This document shows positions 33,086 through 41,795 of a DNA stretch of 64,000 nucleotides, one piece after another. The stretch is from assembly GCA_963664625.1 (NCBI GenBank), contig OY761541.1, forward strand, positions 3,410,001-3,474,000, read 5' to 3'. The notes under the pieces were generated by a model. It was given only the letters and a program-made list of their open reading frames with translations. It was not told the origin of the DNA and searched no databases. The DNA is from CBDCFV01 sp963664625. GTDB lineage: Bacteria > Chloroflexota > Dehalococcoidia > Lucifugimonadales > UBA3495. The number at the start of each line of letters is the position of its first letter. Position 1 is the first letter of the stretch. The translations under genes were made by a program, and so were the position numbers.

Positions 33086-33943
33086 ATGGCCGATAAACAA
33101 GGCCCTATCTGTGTTTCAGTAATAAACATGAAAGGGGGAGTGGGCAAGACGACAATCGCGGCCCTCCTTGGTCGATATGCCTCAATTCAGCTCAATCTCA
33201 AAGTTCTTGATATAGACTTGGATCCCCAGGCTAATTTGTCTCAAGCATTTATGGGAGACGGGTATAGACTATTCCTGAACAACAGATCGCCATCTATTGT
33301 TGAGATATTTCACGGTTATCAGCCTCCGACCTCCAGTGCGGCAGCGTCAGGTCCTCTGGCTTTTGGTGATGTAGTCGTCCGTGGCACTTCGTTGGGTGGT
33401 GGCAATTTGGAACTCATTCCTTCACGATTTGACTTTTCCAACAACCTTATTGATTCGATTAAGCCCGACCCGAGAATCTTGGCGAAAGTCATCGCTGAGA
33501 ATTTTCAAGAGAAGGACCTTATTCTTATAGATTGTGCGCCTACCGAGTCAATATTCACTCAGGCCGCATACCATGCATCTCGCTACGTGTTGGTTCCAGT
33601 CAAGCCTGAGTATTTTGCAACCATTGGTTTCCCATTATTGAATGACTCGCTTGGTGCGTTCAGGGCCGGTAACAGAAGTCACCAAATAGATGTAGCCGGA
33701 GTAGTTATAAACAATTCTTCGTATCATCAGAGCGGAAACAGAGGAGGGCCCGAGAAAAGAAGGGCAATGCGGGAGATACGAACTGAGTCAAATAGGAACG
33801 GTTGGCACGTATTCCGTAACCAAATCCCTCTATCCCGAGGATTCCCCAAGATGATGCGGGGCGACTTTACCTATCCTGGTGATGCTCCTCGCTACCGCCG
33901 ATTTGCCAGCGAGTTCTTCAAGACGCTCGGTCTGGAACAATAG
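33086..33943 (+). CDS. ParA/MinD-type ATPase
   Basis: A 285-residue deviant-Walker ATPase. It has the P-loop KGGVGKTT (Lys16, Lys21), DIDLDPQANLSQAF, LILIDCAPTESIFTQAA and VLVPVKPEYFATIGFPLLN. The base composition is AT-richer than the flanking metabolic genes, which suggests acquisition. There is no ParB-like gene or parS cluster. The next gene, 15 bp downstream, encodes an unknown protein that probably works with it. Stand-alone ParA pairs occur in mobile elements and some defence loci. Confidence 0.88.
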   Translation: MADKQGPICVSVINMKGGVGKTTIAALLGRYASIQLNLKVLDIDLDPQANLSQAFMGDGYRLFLNNRSPSIVEIFHGYQPPTSSAAASGPLAFGDVVVRGTSLGGGNLELIPSRFDFSNNLIDSIKPDPRILAKVIAENFQEKDLILIDCAPTESIFTQAAYHASRYVLVPVKPEYFATIGFPLLNDSLGAFRAGNRSHQIDVAGVVINNSSYHQSGNRGGPEKRRAMREIRTESNRNGWHVFRNQIPLSRGFPKMMRGDFTYPGDAPRYRRFASEFFKTLGLEQ

Positions 33944-33958
33944 AAGGGAAAACTGCAA

Positions 33959-34480
33959 ATGAATAAGCTTAACCTTGAAGCTGAGATCCGCTCAATCGTC
34001 TGTCGGTATGGCCTAAAGCAAGTAGAGCAATCCTTGCAAGAGATTGGGCGTCGAATTGGTATCTCCGAACAAAATGGTGGGTCCACCAATCGTGATATAG
34101 CAACTACTCACAAAAAAAAGAAGAAAAAAGTCACGGCGACGGAATATGTTTCTAAGCTGGAATTTCCCCCGGAAAAGAAACCAGCTATGTTTGAGCTGGC
34201 TGAAAAATTCCAGGATAAGGCTTTTCTGCCCACGTTCAGGGACATTGCCAACTTCTGCTGGATTTATGGAATTGACGAACCTGCGTCCAAGTCCCGTGCC
34301 AGTGCTATCCCAAGAGTGTTCAAGTTCATAGCGACGATGGACACTGACGAGATTCAAAGGATGTTGGCCGAAGGAATGTTTTCCGGTCCATCAAGACTTG
34401 GTCCAATTGCAGATGCAATACGTGAAAACGGCAGAAGCAATGGATCATACACATCCACGACCCATTCAGGCAGGTTTTGA
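33959..34480 (+). CDS. Unknown partner of the ParA-like ATPase
   Basis: A 173-residue protein I do not recognise. An N-terminal helix (LEAEIRSIVCRYGLKQVEQSLQEI) resembles a small dimerisation or DNA-binding segment. A poly-Lys linker (HKKKKKKVTATEYV) follows, then a helical region with FLPTFRDIANFCWIYGIDEP and a Ser/Gly-rich tail. The tight spacing to the ATPase gene and shared low GC argue for one two-gene unit. A basic linker would suit non-specific DNA contact, as ParB-like partners often have. Confidence 0.65.
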   Translation: MNKLNLEAEIRSIVCRYGLKQVEQSLQEIGRRIGISEQNGGSTNRDIATTHKKKKKKVTATEYVSKLEFPPEKKPAMFELAEKFQDKAFLPTFRDIANFCWIYGIDEPASKSRASAIPRVFKFIATMDTDEIQRMLAEGMFSGPSRLGPIADAIRENGRSNGSYTSTTHSGRF

Positions 34481-34612
34481 TTTTCCCCTCAAAGGTTGAG
34501 TTGACTTGGCTGTAGGAAAATAGAAACCATCGAAAGTTCAGGATCGCGTTCTAAAACTTTCCTTGTGAACAGCCACCGCCGATGCTACACTGAAGGCCGG
34601 TGTTGTTAAGCT

Positions 34613-35500
34613 ATGAATTACCTGACCGTTTACGAAAAACCTGACGTTCCCCTGAAGCACCTCATCATGGCCTTCGCCGGGTGGGCCGACGCCGGCGAGT
34701 CCGCCACCAATACCATCAAGTACATCCGGCGCAGGCTGAACGCCAGGAAGTTCGCCGAGATTGACCCGGAAGAGTTCTTCGACTTCACCATGACCCGGCC
34801 CTATACCGTTCGCAAGAGGGACGGCTCCCGCCAAGTCAACTGGCCGTCCAACGAGTTTTCTTGGGCGGTGCTCCCCGATACCGGTGAAGGGGTGATGTTC
34901 TACTTGGGGGTCGAGCCCAACCTTCGCTGGCGCACTTTCTCCAAGTGCATCGCGGGTCTGGCCCGGGATCGCGGAGTCCAGACCGTCGTCCACCTCGGCG
35001 CCCTCCTCGACGCGGTGCCTCATTCCAGGGAAGTCAGGCTTACGGGCGCGGCATCTGGCAAGCCTATGCAACGCCTGCTGGAAGACTTCAATATTCGCGG
35101 CTCCAACTACCAGGGCCCCACCGGCATAAGTTCAACCGTCCTTGAGGCCTGCGCCAACCAGGGTATGGCCTACGGGTCCCTATGGGGCCATACCTCTCAT
35201 TACCTTCAGGCGGCCCCCAACTACCGGGTCAGCTACACACTGGCCGAGACTCTCTCCAGGATGCTGGACCTGCCGTTGAACTTCGACGAGTTGCGCTCTG
35301 CGGCGCAGATGTTCGACCGGGAAGTGGCCAAGGCCATCGCCAAGGACGAGCAGATCAGCGCCTACGTGAGCAAGCTGGAAAGCCAGTACGACGAGACCGT
35401 TCCGGTTGTTGAAATGCCGGACCCGGCGGACATGGTGCGCGACTTGGAGCAGTTCTTGCGGTCGGAGCAGCGGCGGAGGCCCGAAGACCCCCTAGCATAG
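34613..35500 (+). CDS. PAC2-family protein
   Basis: A 295-residue protein with the PAC2 start LIMAFAGWADAGESATNTIKYI, VHLGALLDAVPHSREVRLTG and a C-terminal helical region. PAC2 proteins are homologues of an archaeal/eukaryotic proteasome-assembly chaperone fold and are common in Actinobacteria and Chloroflexota, where their function is not known. Confidence 0.88.
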   Translation: MNYLTVYEKPDVPLKHLIMAFAGWADAGESATNTIKYIRRRLNARKFAEIDPEEFFDFTMTRPYTVRKRDGSRQVNWPSNEFSWAVLPDTGEGVMFYLGVEPNLRWRTFSKCIAGLARDRGVQTVVHLGALLDAVPHSREVRLTGAASGKPMQRLLEDFNIRGSNYQGPTGISSTVLEACANQGMAYGSLWGHTSHYLQAAPNYRVSYTLAETLSRMLDLPLNFDELRSAAQMFDREVAKAIAKDEQISAYVSKLESQYDETVPVVEMPDPADMVRDLEQFLRSEQRRRPEDPLA

Positions 35501-35535
35501 ACAATCTCCATCCCCATTGTCCTTGCCGGAGGCGA

Positions 35536-36324
35536 TTGGCGTCCTTGACTTCCTCGCCCACCATCACTGAACAGTCCCCTGCCGACATTGCCCGGTTCAT
35601 CGAGGTGATGTCCAACGAATACGGCCCCTTCCCCGACGAGCCAAGGTTGGACGCGGCCCACGAGATCGTGTTCACCATCCTCTCGCAGCACACCTCGGAC
35701 ATCAACTCGGGCCGCGCCTTCCGCCTGCTGATGGAACGGTTCGGCACTCTTGAAGCGGTGGCTGAGGCCGACCCCGGAGACATTGAGACAGCCATAGCCC
35801 CCGGCGGCTTGGCCAAGGTCAAGGCGCCCCGCATCAAGCAGGTGTTGAACCTGATCCTGGAACTGAACGGCTCGTTGGACTTGTCCTTCCTGCGGGAGTT
35901 GCCGCTGGACGAAGCCAAGGCTTGGCTGAGACAACTGCCGGGAATCGGCCCCAAGTCGGCGGGCATAATCCTCAACTTCGCGCTGGGTATGCCCGCCATG
36001 GCCATCGACACCCACATCTACAGGGTGTGCAAGCGGATGGCCGTCATCGGCCCCAAGGTAACCGCCGAAAAGGCCCACGACCTGCTGGAGGCGGTCGTCG
36101 AGCCGGACCAAGTCTACCAGTTTCACTTGGCGTTCATCACCCACGGACGGCAAGTGTGCAAAGCCCAGCGTCCCCTGTGCCCGGAGTGTGTGGTGGCGGA
36201 GAGTTGCCCGTCTCGCGGCCAGTTCGCGGTGGAGACGGAGCCAACCGACGACAAGGCCGGCAAAAAATCGAAACGCGCCGCCAAGCTCCCCCATTCAGCG
36301 GCGGTCAAGGAAAAGGCGAAATGA
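35536..36324 (+). CDS. nth: Endonuclease III-family DNA glycosylase/AP lyase
   Basis: A 262-residue protein with TTG start (GGAGG just upstream). The helix-hairpin-helix LPGIGPKSA carries the catalytic Lys140, with Asp158 in AIDTHIY. The 4Fe-4S cluster ligands are Cys208, Cys215, Cys218 and Cys224 in the canonical C-x6-C-x2-C-x5-C spacing. A basic C-terminal tail is extra. It removes oxidised pyrimidines in base-excision repair. The stop overlaps argC by four bases (ATGA). Confidence 0.92.
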   Translation: MASLTSSPTITEQSPADIARFIEVMSNEYGPFPDEPRLDAAHEIVFTILSQHTSDINSGRAFRLLMERFGTLEAVAEADPGDIETAIAPGGLAKVKAPRIKQVLNLILELNGSLDLSFLRELPLDEAKAWLRQLPGIGPKSAGIILNFALGMPAMAIDTHIYRVCKRMAVIGPKVTAEKAHDLLEAVVEPDQVYQFHLAFITHGRQVCKAQRPLCPECVVAESCPSRGQFAVETEPTDDKAGKKSKRAAKLPHSAAVKEKAK

Positions 36325-37364
36325 AAGTCGGTATCATCAACGTCACTGGCTACGCAGGTTCCGAGTTGGCCCGCATCCTCCACCGGCACCCCGAGGTGGA
36401 AATAACTTCGGTCACCGGCCGCAGCGCCGCCGGGCAACAACTCGGCGAGGTTTTCCCTCACTTGTCGGAGTTGGACTTGACCGTCCAGCCCGAGTTGGAC
36501 GGCAGCCTGGACCTGGTGTTCTCCGCCCTGCCCCACAAGGCCAGCGCCGAGGCAGTGCTGCCCCTAGTACAGCAGGGCATCAAGGTGGTGGACATAAGCG
36601 CCGACTTTCGGCTGAAGCAGGCCGACGAGTACGAGGAGTGGTACGGCGTCCAGCACCCCGACCCGTCCTACCTCGAAGACGCGGTCTACGGCCTTACCGA
36701 GCTGCATCACGAAGAGGTGGCGTCGGCCCAGTTGGTCGCCAACCCCGGCTGCTATCCCACCAGCGCCATCCTGGCCATGGCCCCGGCGTTGGGGCCGGCA
36801 TTGGAGCAGGGAATCATCGAACCCGACATCGTCATCGACAGCAAGTCGGGCGTCTCCGGTGCGGGCAGGGGCCTCAGCATGACCACCCACTTCTCCGAGG
36901 TCAACGAAAACGTCATGGCCTACTCGGTCAACGGCCACCGGCACCTGCCGGAAATCACCCAGGAGTTGGGGTTGCTTACCGAGCAGAAACTTGACATAAC
37001 GTTCCTGACCCACCTGATTCCCATGACCCGCGGCATCCTCAGCTCCTGCTACGCTAAGCTGCGCGACGGCGACGGCTGGGACGGCCCCGACGCCAAGCAG
37101 CGTATATGGGACCTCTACAACGACTACTTCGCCGACAGCCCGTTCACCCGCGTGGTGTCAAAGCCCCCGCAGACCAAGCAGACCCAAGGCAACAACCTCT
37201 GCCTCATCTACCCCACGGTGGACACCCGCACCCGCCGCCTCATGGTCATATCCTGCCTCGACAACCTCGTAAAAGGCGCCGCCGGCCAAGCCGTCCAGAA
37301 CATGAACCTCATGTTCGGCTACCCCGAAGAAACGTCCCTGGAGGGGTTGGCCGTCTACCCGTAG
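36321..37364 (+). CDS. argC: N-acetyl-gamma-glutamyl-phosphate reductase
   Basis: A 347-residue ArgC. It has the Rossmann motif VGIINVTGYAGSELARIL, VFSALPHKASAE, VDISADFRL, the catalytic Cys144 in ANPGCYPTS, GVSGAGRG and the His in HRHLPEI. It reduces N-acetylglutamyl-phosphate in arginine synthesis. The start is the ATG overlapping the nth stop, so translation is coupled. No other arg genes are in the window. Its larger open frame from 35922 is a shadow. Confidence 0.94.
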   Translation: MKVGIINVTGYAGSELARILHRHPEVEITSVTGRSAAGQQLGEVFPHLSELDLTVQPELDGSLDLVFSALPHKASAEAVLPLVQQGIKVVDISADFRLKQADEYEEWYGVQHPDPSYLEDAVYGLTELHHEEVASAQLVANPGCYPTSAILAMAPALGPALEQGIIEPDIVIDSKSGVSGAGRGLSMTTHFSEVNENVMAYSVNGHRHLPEITQELGLLTEQKLDITFLTHLIPMTRGILSSCYAKLRDGDGWDGPDAKQRIWDLYNDYFADSPFTRVVSKPPQTKQTQGNNLCLIYPTVDTRTRRLMVISCLDNLVKGAAGQAVQNMNLMFGYPEETSLEGLAVYP

Positions 37365-37379
37365 GGGATGCCGGTGGTG

Positions 37380-37446
37380 TAGTTAGAAACTAACTCAAAA
37401 CTTGGCGTACTACACAATCCGTCATTCCCGCGAAGGTGGGAATCCA
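37380..37446 (-). repeat. Dispersed palindrome-plus-tail repeat, copy D (reversed)
   Basis: Read on the minus strand, GGATTCCCACCTTCGCGGGAA with TGACGG is followed by AGTTTTGAGTTAGTTTCT, matching the palindrome and tail of the other copies. The plus-strand ATG of hsdR overlaps its edge. Confidence 0.6.
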
Positions 37447-39845
37447 TGCCCCTCAGCGAGTCCGACACCAGGGCAAAGCTCATCGACCCGGCCCTTCACG
37501 ACAGGGGTTGGGCCGAAGACCTGATACGCCGGGAGGAGACCGCCGGAACGGTCTATATTGTCGACGGGCAGCCCCGCCGTCAGTCACAAGGCTGGGTTGA
37601 TTATGTCCTGCGTCTCTCCGTGGGTCAGGGTAACCAGCCGGTAGCGGTAGCCTTGATCGAAGCCAAGGCCGAGAACTATCCCCCCGCCCACGGTCTCGAA
37701 CAGGCCAAGCTCTACGCTTCCAGCAAACGGTTGCACGTACCCTTCGTTTACTCCTCCAACGGCCATCAATTCGTGGAGTTCGACGCCTTCACCGGCCTGA
37801 CCACCCGGCCCAAGTCCATGGGAGCCTTTCCTTCGCCCGGTGACCTGCGGAGCAGGTACGAAAAGCTCAAAGGCTTCTCGCTGGACTCGGAAGCGGCCAA
37901 GCCCCTGCTCCAGCCATACACGGGCGGCGATGGACAGCGCCGCTACTACCAGGATGCGGCCATCCGCGCCGTGCTGGAGAAGATAGCCATTGGCGAAAAG
38001 CGGGTATTGCTCAGCATGGCCACCGGCAGCGGCAAGACCTTCATCGCCGTCAACCTGCTGAAGAAAATCGCCGACGCCGGACAACTGCGCCGTGCCCTGT
38101 TTGTGTGCGACCGCGACGAGTTGCGGACCCAGGGACTGGGTGCGTTGCAGGCTGTCTTCGGCGCCGATGCCGCGGCCGCCGGTACGGCCAGCCCCCAGTT
38201 GAACGCCAGGATAATAGTTGCCACCTACCAGACCCTGGGCGTCGATGCCGACGAGTCCGATGCGTCCTTTTTGACGACGCACTACCCCGAAAACTACTTC
38301 AGCCACATCATCATCGACGAAGCCCATCGCTCAGCTTGGGGCAAGTGGTCGCAGGTACTGACCCGCAACTCCGACGCCGTGCAGGTAGGGCTGACCGCCA
38401 CGCCGCGGGAGCTTGATTACACCGACGACACGCCGGAGGCCGACCAGGACCGGCAGATTACCGCCGACAATCTGCGCTACTTTGGCGAGCCTGCTTACGA
38501 ATACGTCATCGGCCAAGGTATTGAAGACGGCTACTTGGCGGCCATGAAAGTACACAAGAACGACATTTTCCTGAACGGCTACCTCGAGTCGGAGGCAATT
38601 ACCGGCCTGCAACAGTCCGACTTGGCGGGTCTGCCGTTGCAAGACGCCATCACCGGCGAGGAAGTGAGCATAACTGAGACCAGGCCCAAGTACGACGCTA
38701 GGTCTTTTGAAGCTTACCTCATGCTCCCCGACCGGGTGGAACAGATGTGCCGGCGCCTGTTCAGTCAATTGCTGGAAACCGGAGGGCCGGAGCAGAAGAC
38801 CATCATCTTCTGCACCCGGGACAACCATGCCGATGATGTAGCCATACAGATGAACAACCTCTACGCCCGGTGGTGCGCCGAACGGGGGCGGCTTCCGGTC
38901 ACGGACTATGCTTTCAAGTGCACCGCCGCCAGCAGCGGCAACGACTACCTGCCGGACTTTCGGGGCAGTAGCGCCCACCATTTCATAGCCACCACCGTTG
39001 ACCTCCTTACCACCGGGGTAGACGTGCCCAACGTCAACAACATCGTCTTCTTCCGTTACGTTGGTTCTCCCATATCCTTCTACCAGATGGTGGGTCGCGG
39101 CACCCGGGTGGACCCGGCGACCAACAAGCTTATGTTCCGGGTGTACGACTATACCGATTGCACCCGCCTGTTCCCGGCGGAATTCAGGACCAAGGTCTCT
39201 CCTCAAGACCCGGAAGCGCCGGATGATGAGGTCCCTTCAGAAGAAGAAGGCGAAGGAGAGAAATGTCACAGGGGCAGATTTATCGTCGTCCGCGATATTG
39301 ATGTCCAAATCACCGACGCCGGGACTTTCATACTTACCGCCAACGACGCCGGCCAGGTCGTACCGGTCCCCTTGGAAGAGTACAAGCAGCGTCTCGCCGC
39401 CAAGTTGGTCGAGGACATCCCAGCCCTGGACGCCTTCCGCTCCGCTTGGGTTGACCCGACCCAACGCCAGGACCTGATGCGCCAACTGCCCGACCGGGGG
39501 CGCTCTCCCTTCATCATCCGTGAATTGGCCTACTCCGGGGACTACGACATCTATGACGTGCTGGCCGATATTGGCTACGGGCAAACGCCCAGGACCAGGG
39601 CCGACCGGGTCGGCGCCTTCGAGCGCAGAAACCGTCGCTGGCTCTCCGACATGCCCGACGACACCGCCGCCACTGTCCGGGCCATCGCCTCCCAGTTCGC
39701 CCGTGGAGGCACCGAGACCCTGGAAAACCCGCAGATTTTCAACACCCCGGAGGTGGCCGCCGCCGGGGGTCTACGCGCCCTCCAAAAGCGTGCTCTGCCC
39801 GCCCGCATGATCGCCGAGACCAAGCTCAGGATGTTTGCCGCCTGA
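37446..39845 (+). CDS. hsdR: Type I restriction endonuclease subunit R
   Basis: A 799-residue translocase-nuclease. The N-terminal nuclease has Asp52 (WVDYVL) and Glu72-Ala-Lys74 (LIEAKAENY). The SF2 motor has Walker A MATGSGKTF (about 191-199), HIIIDEAHRS, GLTATP and a C-terminal helicase half with DLLTTGVDVPNVNN and QMVGRGTR. It is shorter than EcoKI HsdR and resembles the EcoEI-like HsdR group. It is the first gene of the locus, separated from hsdS and hsdM by three coiled-coil mini-genes. Confidence 0.93.
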   Translation: MPLSESDTRAKLIDPALHDRGWAEDLIRREETAGTVYIVDGQPRRQSQGWVDYVLRLSVGQGNQPVAVALIEAKAENYPPAHGLEQAKLYASSKRLHVPFVYSSNGHQFVEFDAFTGLTTRPKSMGAFPSPGDLRSRYEKLKGFSLDSEAAKPLLQPYTGGDGQRRYYQDAAIRAVLEKIAIGEKRVLLSMATGSGKTFIAVNLLKKIADAGQLRRALFVCDRDELRTQGLGALQAVFGADAAAAGTASPQLNARIIVATYQTLGVDADESDASFLTTHYPENYFSHIIIDEAHRSAWGKWSQVLTRNSDAVQVGLTATPRELDYTDDTPEADQDRQITADNLRYFGEPAYEYVIGQGIEDGYLAAMKVHKNDIFLNGYLESEAITGLQQSDLAGLPLQDAITGEEVSITETRPKYDARSFEAYLMLPDRVEQMCRRLFSQLLETGGPEQKTIIFCTRDNHADDVAIQMNNLYARWCAERGRLPVTDYAFKCTAASSGNDYLPDFRGSSAHHFIATTVDLLTTGVDVPNVNNIVFFRYVGSPISFYQMVGRGTRVDPATNKLMFRVYDYTDCTRLFPAEFRTKVSPQDPEAPDDEVPSEEEGEGEKCHRGRFIVVRDIDVQITDAGTFILTANDAGQVVPVPLEEYKQRLAAKLVEDIPALDAFRSAWVDPTQRQDLMRQLPDRGRSPFIIRELAYSGDYDIYDVLADIGYGQTPRTRADRVGAFERRNRRWLSDMPDDTAATVRAIASQFARGGTETLENPQIFNTPEVAAAGGLRALQKRALPARMIAETKLRMFAA

Positions 39846-39880
39846 ACGCCGTGGTATAGTGGTCCCGATGTGATAGATAT

Positions 39881-40216
39881 ATGGCGTTAGAAGAAAGAGT
39901 AAGCAAGCTGGAAGGCGCCTACGAACAGGTAGACGGCCGGTTAAGCGACCTTAACAGGGCTATCGAATCGTTGCGTGGGGAAATAAACAACCTGCGTGTA
40001 GAGATGAACACTCGGCTGGACCAAATGGACCGGCAGTTCAACACCCGGCTGGACCAAATAGACCGGCAGTTCAACACCCGGCTGGACCAAATAGACCGGC
40101 AGTTCAGCACTCGGCTGGACCAAATAGACCGGCGGTTCAACACTCTTTATCTCCTGTTGGGCGGCGGCTGGGTCACTCTCATGGCCGCAATAATTACGCT
40201 GGCTTTCAGAGGCTGA
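39881..40216 (+). CDS. Coiled-coil/membrane mini-protein 1 of the hsd locus
   Basis: 111 residues: ALEERVSKLEGAYEQVDGRL, a coil extended by four copies of an 11-residue unit (TRLDQIDRQFN) at about residues 43-86, and a C-terminal membrane helix (LYLLLGGGWVTLMAAIITLAF). It starts 35 bp after hsdR. Two paralogues follow. The function is unknown; proximity to a restriction locus is suggestive only. Confidence 0.7.
   Translation: MALEERVSKLEGAYEQVDGRLSDLNRAIESLRGEINNLRVEMNTRLDQMDRQFNTRLDQIDRQFNTRLDQIDRQFSTRLDQIDRRFNTLYLLLGGGWVTLMAAIITLAFRG
40007..40138 (+). repeat. Four 33-bp in-frame tandem repeats
   Basis: Units begin at 40007, 40040, 40073 and 40106, each like AACACCCGGCTGGACCAAAT plus 13 more bases. 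Units two and three are identical. The period of 33 bp (11 codons, about three helical turns) preserves the frame and the coiled-coil phase. Confidence 0.9.
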
Positions 40217-40234
40217 GGAGTTACGTCCACCTCC

Positions 40235-40507
40235 TTGAAAGAACAAGTAAGGAAGCTGGAAGGCGCCTATGAGCAGGTTGACGGCCGTTTAAGCGACTTG
40301 AGCTCGTCAATGGACTCTCTACGGCTCGATATGAGGAACCTGCGCGGGGAAATGAACAATGTCCGCGTGGAGATGAATAACCTGCGTACAGAGATGAACA
40401 CCCGGTTTGACCGGGTAGACCGCCGGTTCAACAACATCTACCTTCTCATCGGCGGAAGCTGGGCTACTCTCATGGCCGCTATCGTCGGGTTGGCCTTGAC
40501 GGGGTAA
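40235..40507 (+). CDS. Coiled-coil/membrane mini-protein 2 of the hsd locus
   Basis: 90 residues with a TTG start. KEQVRKLEGAYEQVDGRLSDL is followed by a coil of seven-residue steps (MRNLRGEMNNVRVEMNNLRT) and a membrane helix (IYLLIGGSWATLMAAIVGLAL). It is more divergent than copies 1 and 3. It lies 18 bp after copy 1. Confidence 0.6.
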   Translation: MKEQVRKLEGAYEQVDGRLSDLSSSMDSLRLDMRNLRGEMNNVRVEMNNLRTEMNTRFDRVDRRFNNIYLLIGGSWATLMAAIVGLALTG

Positions 40508-40598
40508 CGGCTTCCCATTCCCGAACGGCGCCGGACGTCAAGCATGACATTTCTCGGTCCTGTACCCTGGCAGTAAATTAACTTCAAGGCAGCGGACA

Positions 40599-40814
40599 AT
40601 GACATTAGAAGAACGAGTAAGCAGGCTTGAAGGAGCCTACGAGCAGGTCGATGCACGGTTAAGCGACCTTAACAGGGCTATCGAATCGTTGCGAGTCGAG
40701 ATGAACACCAAGTTCGACCAAATAGACCGGCGGTTCAATACTCTTTATCTCCTGTTGGGCGGCGGCTGGGTCACTCTCATGGCCGCAATAATTACGCTGG
40801 CTTTCAGGGGCTAG
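40599..40814 (+). CDS. Coiled-coil/membrane mini-protein 3 of the hsd locus
   Basis: 71 residues: the same start (TLEERVSRLEGAYEQVDARL) and a tail nearly identical to copy 1 from the last repeat unit to the stop, but with no extra 33-bp units. The DNA of 40729-40815 almost repeats 40131-40217, so copies 1 and 3 are a recent duplication, one of which expanded or contracted its repeats. Confidence 0.65.
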   Translation: MTLEERVSRLEGAYEQVDARLSDLNRAIESLRVEMNTKFDQIDRRFNTLYLLLGGGWVTLMAAIITLAFRG

Positions 40815-40889
40815 AGGCTGAGGAGTAACGCCCAACTCCTTCGCCAGCCGCCGGCTGGCCCGCCATCCCATGCTCCCCGTATAGATACC

Positions 40890-41549
40890 GTGGTACGGTC
40901 AGATATGAGCATTCATTCGTTCTCGGAAACTCGAGATTTAACCCGTGGCTGGAAGTGGGCTAACCTCTCAAGCATAGCGCTCATCAATCCTCCCAGACGG
41001 CGTGATATTCCTTATGCTTCCAACACCCTGGTGACGTTTGTCCCTATGCAAAGCGTGTCCGAGGACACCGGGACCATCGCTTGGCCGGAAATTAGGCCGT
41101 TGGCCGAGGTCTCCAAGGGATATACCTATTTTGAGGAAGGGGACGTTCTCTTCGCAAAAATCACCCCATGTATGCAGAACGGCAAGCACGCGATAGCTTG
41201 CGATTTGACCAATGGATTCGGGTTCGGAACGACGGAGTTTCACGTAATCCGGCCCAGCGAGAATGTTACTGCGGACTGGATACACAGGTTTCTTCGCCAG
41301 CCTTGGGTGCTCAAAGAGGCGGCTAGACACTTTCGGGGTGCGGTTGGTCAGCAGCGAGTACCCAAAGAGTTTTTTATAGACCTACCCATCCCCCTCCCAC
41401 CCCTAGCCGAGCAAAAACGCATCGTCGCCCTCCTTAACGAGCAACTGGCCGCCGTGGAACGGGCCAGGAAAGCAGCCGAAGAGCAATTAGCCGATATTCT
41501 AGCGATGCCGCCCGCCCTCCTTCGTCGCGCATTCGCAGGGGAGATATAG
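40890..41549 (+). CDS. hsdS: Type I restriction specificity subunit, half-size (single TRD)
   Basis: A 219-residue protein, about half a normal HsdS. One target-recognition domain (WKWANLSSIALINPPRRR ... YFEEGDVLFAKITPCMQNGKHAI ... FRGAVGQQRVPKEFFIDLPIPLPP) is followed by one conserved helix (LAEQKRIVALLNEQLAAVERARKAAEEQL). A single-TRD subunit would have to dimerise and read a palindromic bipartite site. Start is either GTG 40890 or ATG 40905; neither has a strong ribosome site. Confidence 0.88.
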   Translation: MVRSDMSIHSFSETRDLTRGWKWANLSSIALINPPRRRDIPYASNTLVTFVPMQSVSEDTGTIAWPEIRPLAEVSKGYTYFEEGDVLFAKITPCMQNGKHAIACDLTNGFGFGTTEFHVIRPSENVTADWIHRFLRQPWVLKEAARHFRGAVGQQRVPKEFFIDLPIPLPPLAEQKRIVALLNEQLAAVERARKAAEEQLADILAMPPALLRRAFAGEI

Positions 41550-41576
41550 CGGCGTAGTCGCTAGAAGGAGCGTGTA

Positions 41577-41795
41577 ATGTTGGAGCAAAACCCACGAAGC
41601 TATGAAGAAGAAGTCGAAGCGAAAGGCGAATTGCGGGCGGTGGAGTTAACGACCGGCGGCGGCTCCTTCAAGCTTACGCAGATTATCGAGAGGGCTATTA
41701 AGTACAACCCGGTTCCCGATGGTGAAGTACCCACTGACCTTGCGAAAAACTACAAGCATTACCTGTACGGCTGGCCCAAAGAGGATGGGGAGTGA
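41577..41795 (+). CDS. Small hypothetical protein between hsdS and hsdM
   Basis: 72 residues, acidic, no recognised motif. It has AVELTTGGGSFKLTQIIERAIKY and ends in NYKHYLYGWPKEDGE. Its stop overlaps the hsdM start by four bases (ATGA), so it is translated with hsdM. An AAGGAGC site precedes it. It could be a small accessory or regulatory protein of the system. Confidence 0.6.
   Translation: MLEQNPRSYEEEVEAKGELRAVELTTGGGSFKLTQIIERAIKYNPVPDGEVPTDLAKNYKHYLYGWPKEDGE

Noticed and set aside
33086..34480. Plasmid or integrated-plasmid partition locus
   Set aside because: There is no replication initiator, ParB or iteron cluster nearby and the flanks are chromosomal housekeeping genes.
40007..40138. 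CRISPR array
   Set aside because: The 33-bp units are contiguous with no spacers, encode an in-frame coil and belong to a gene.
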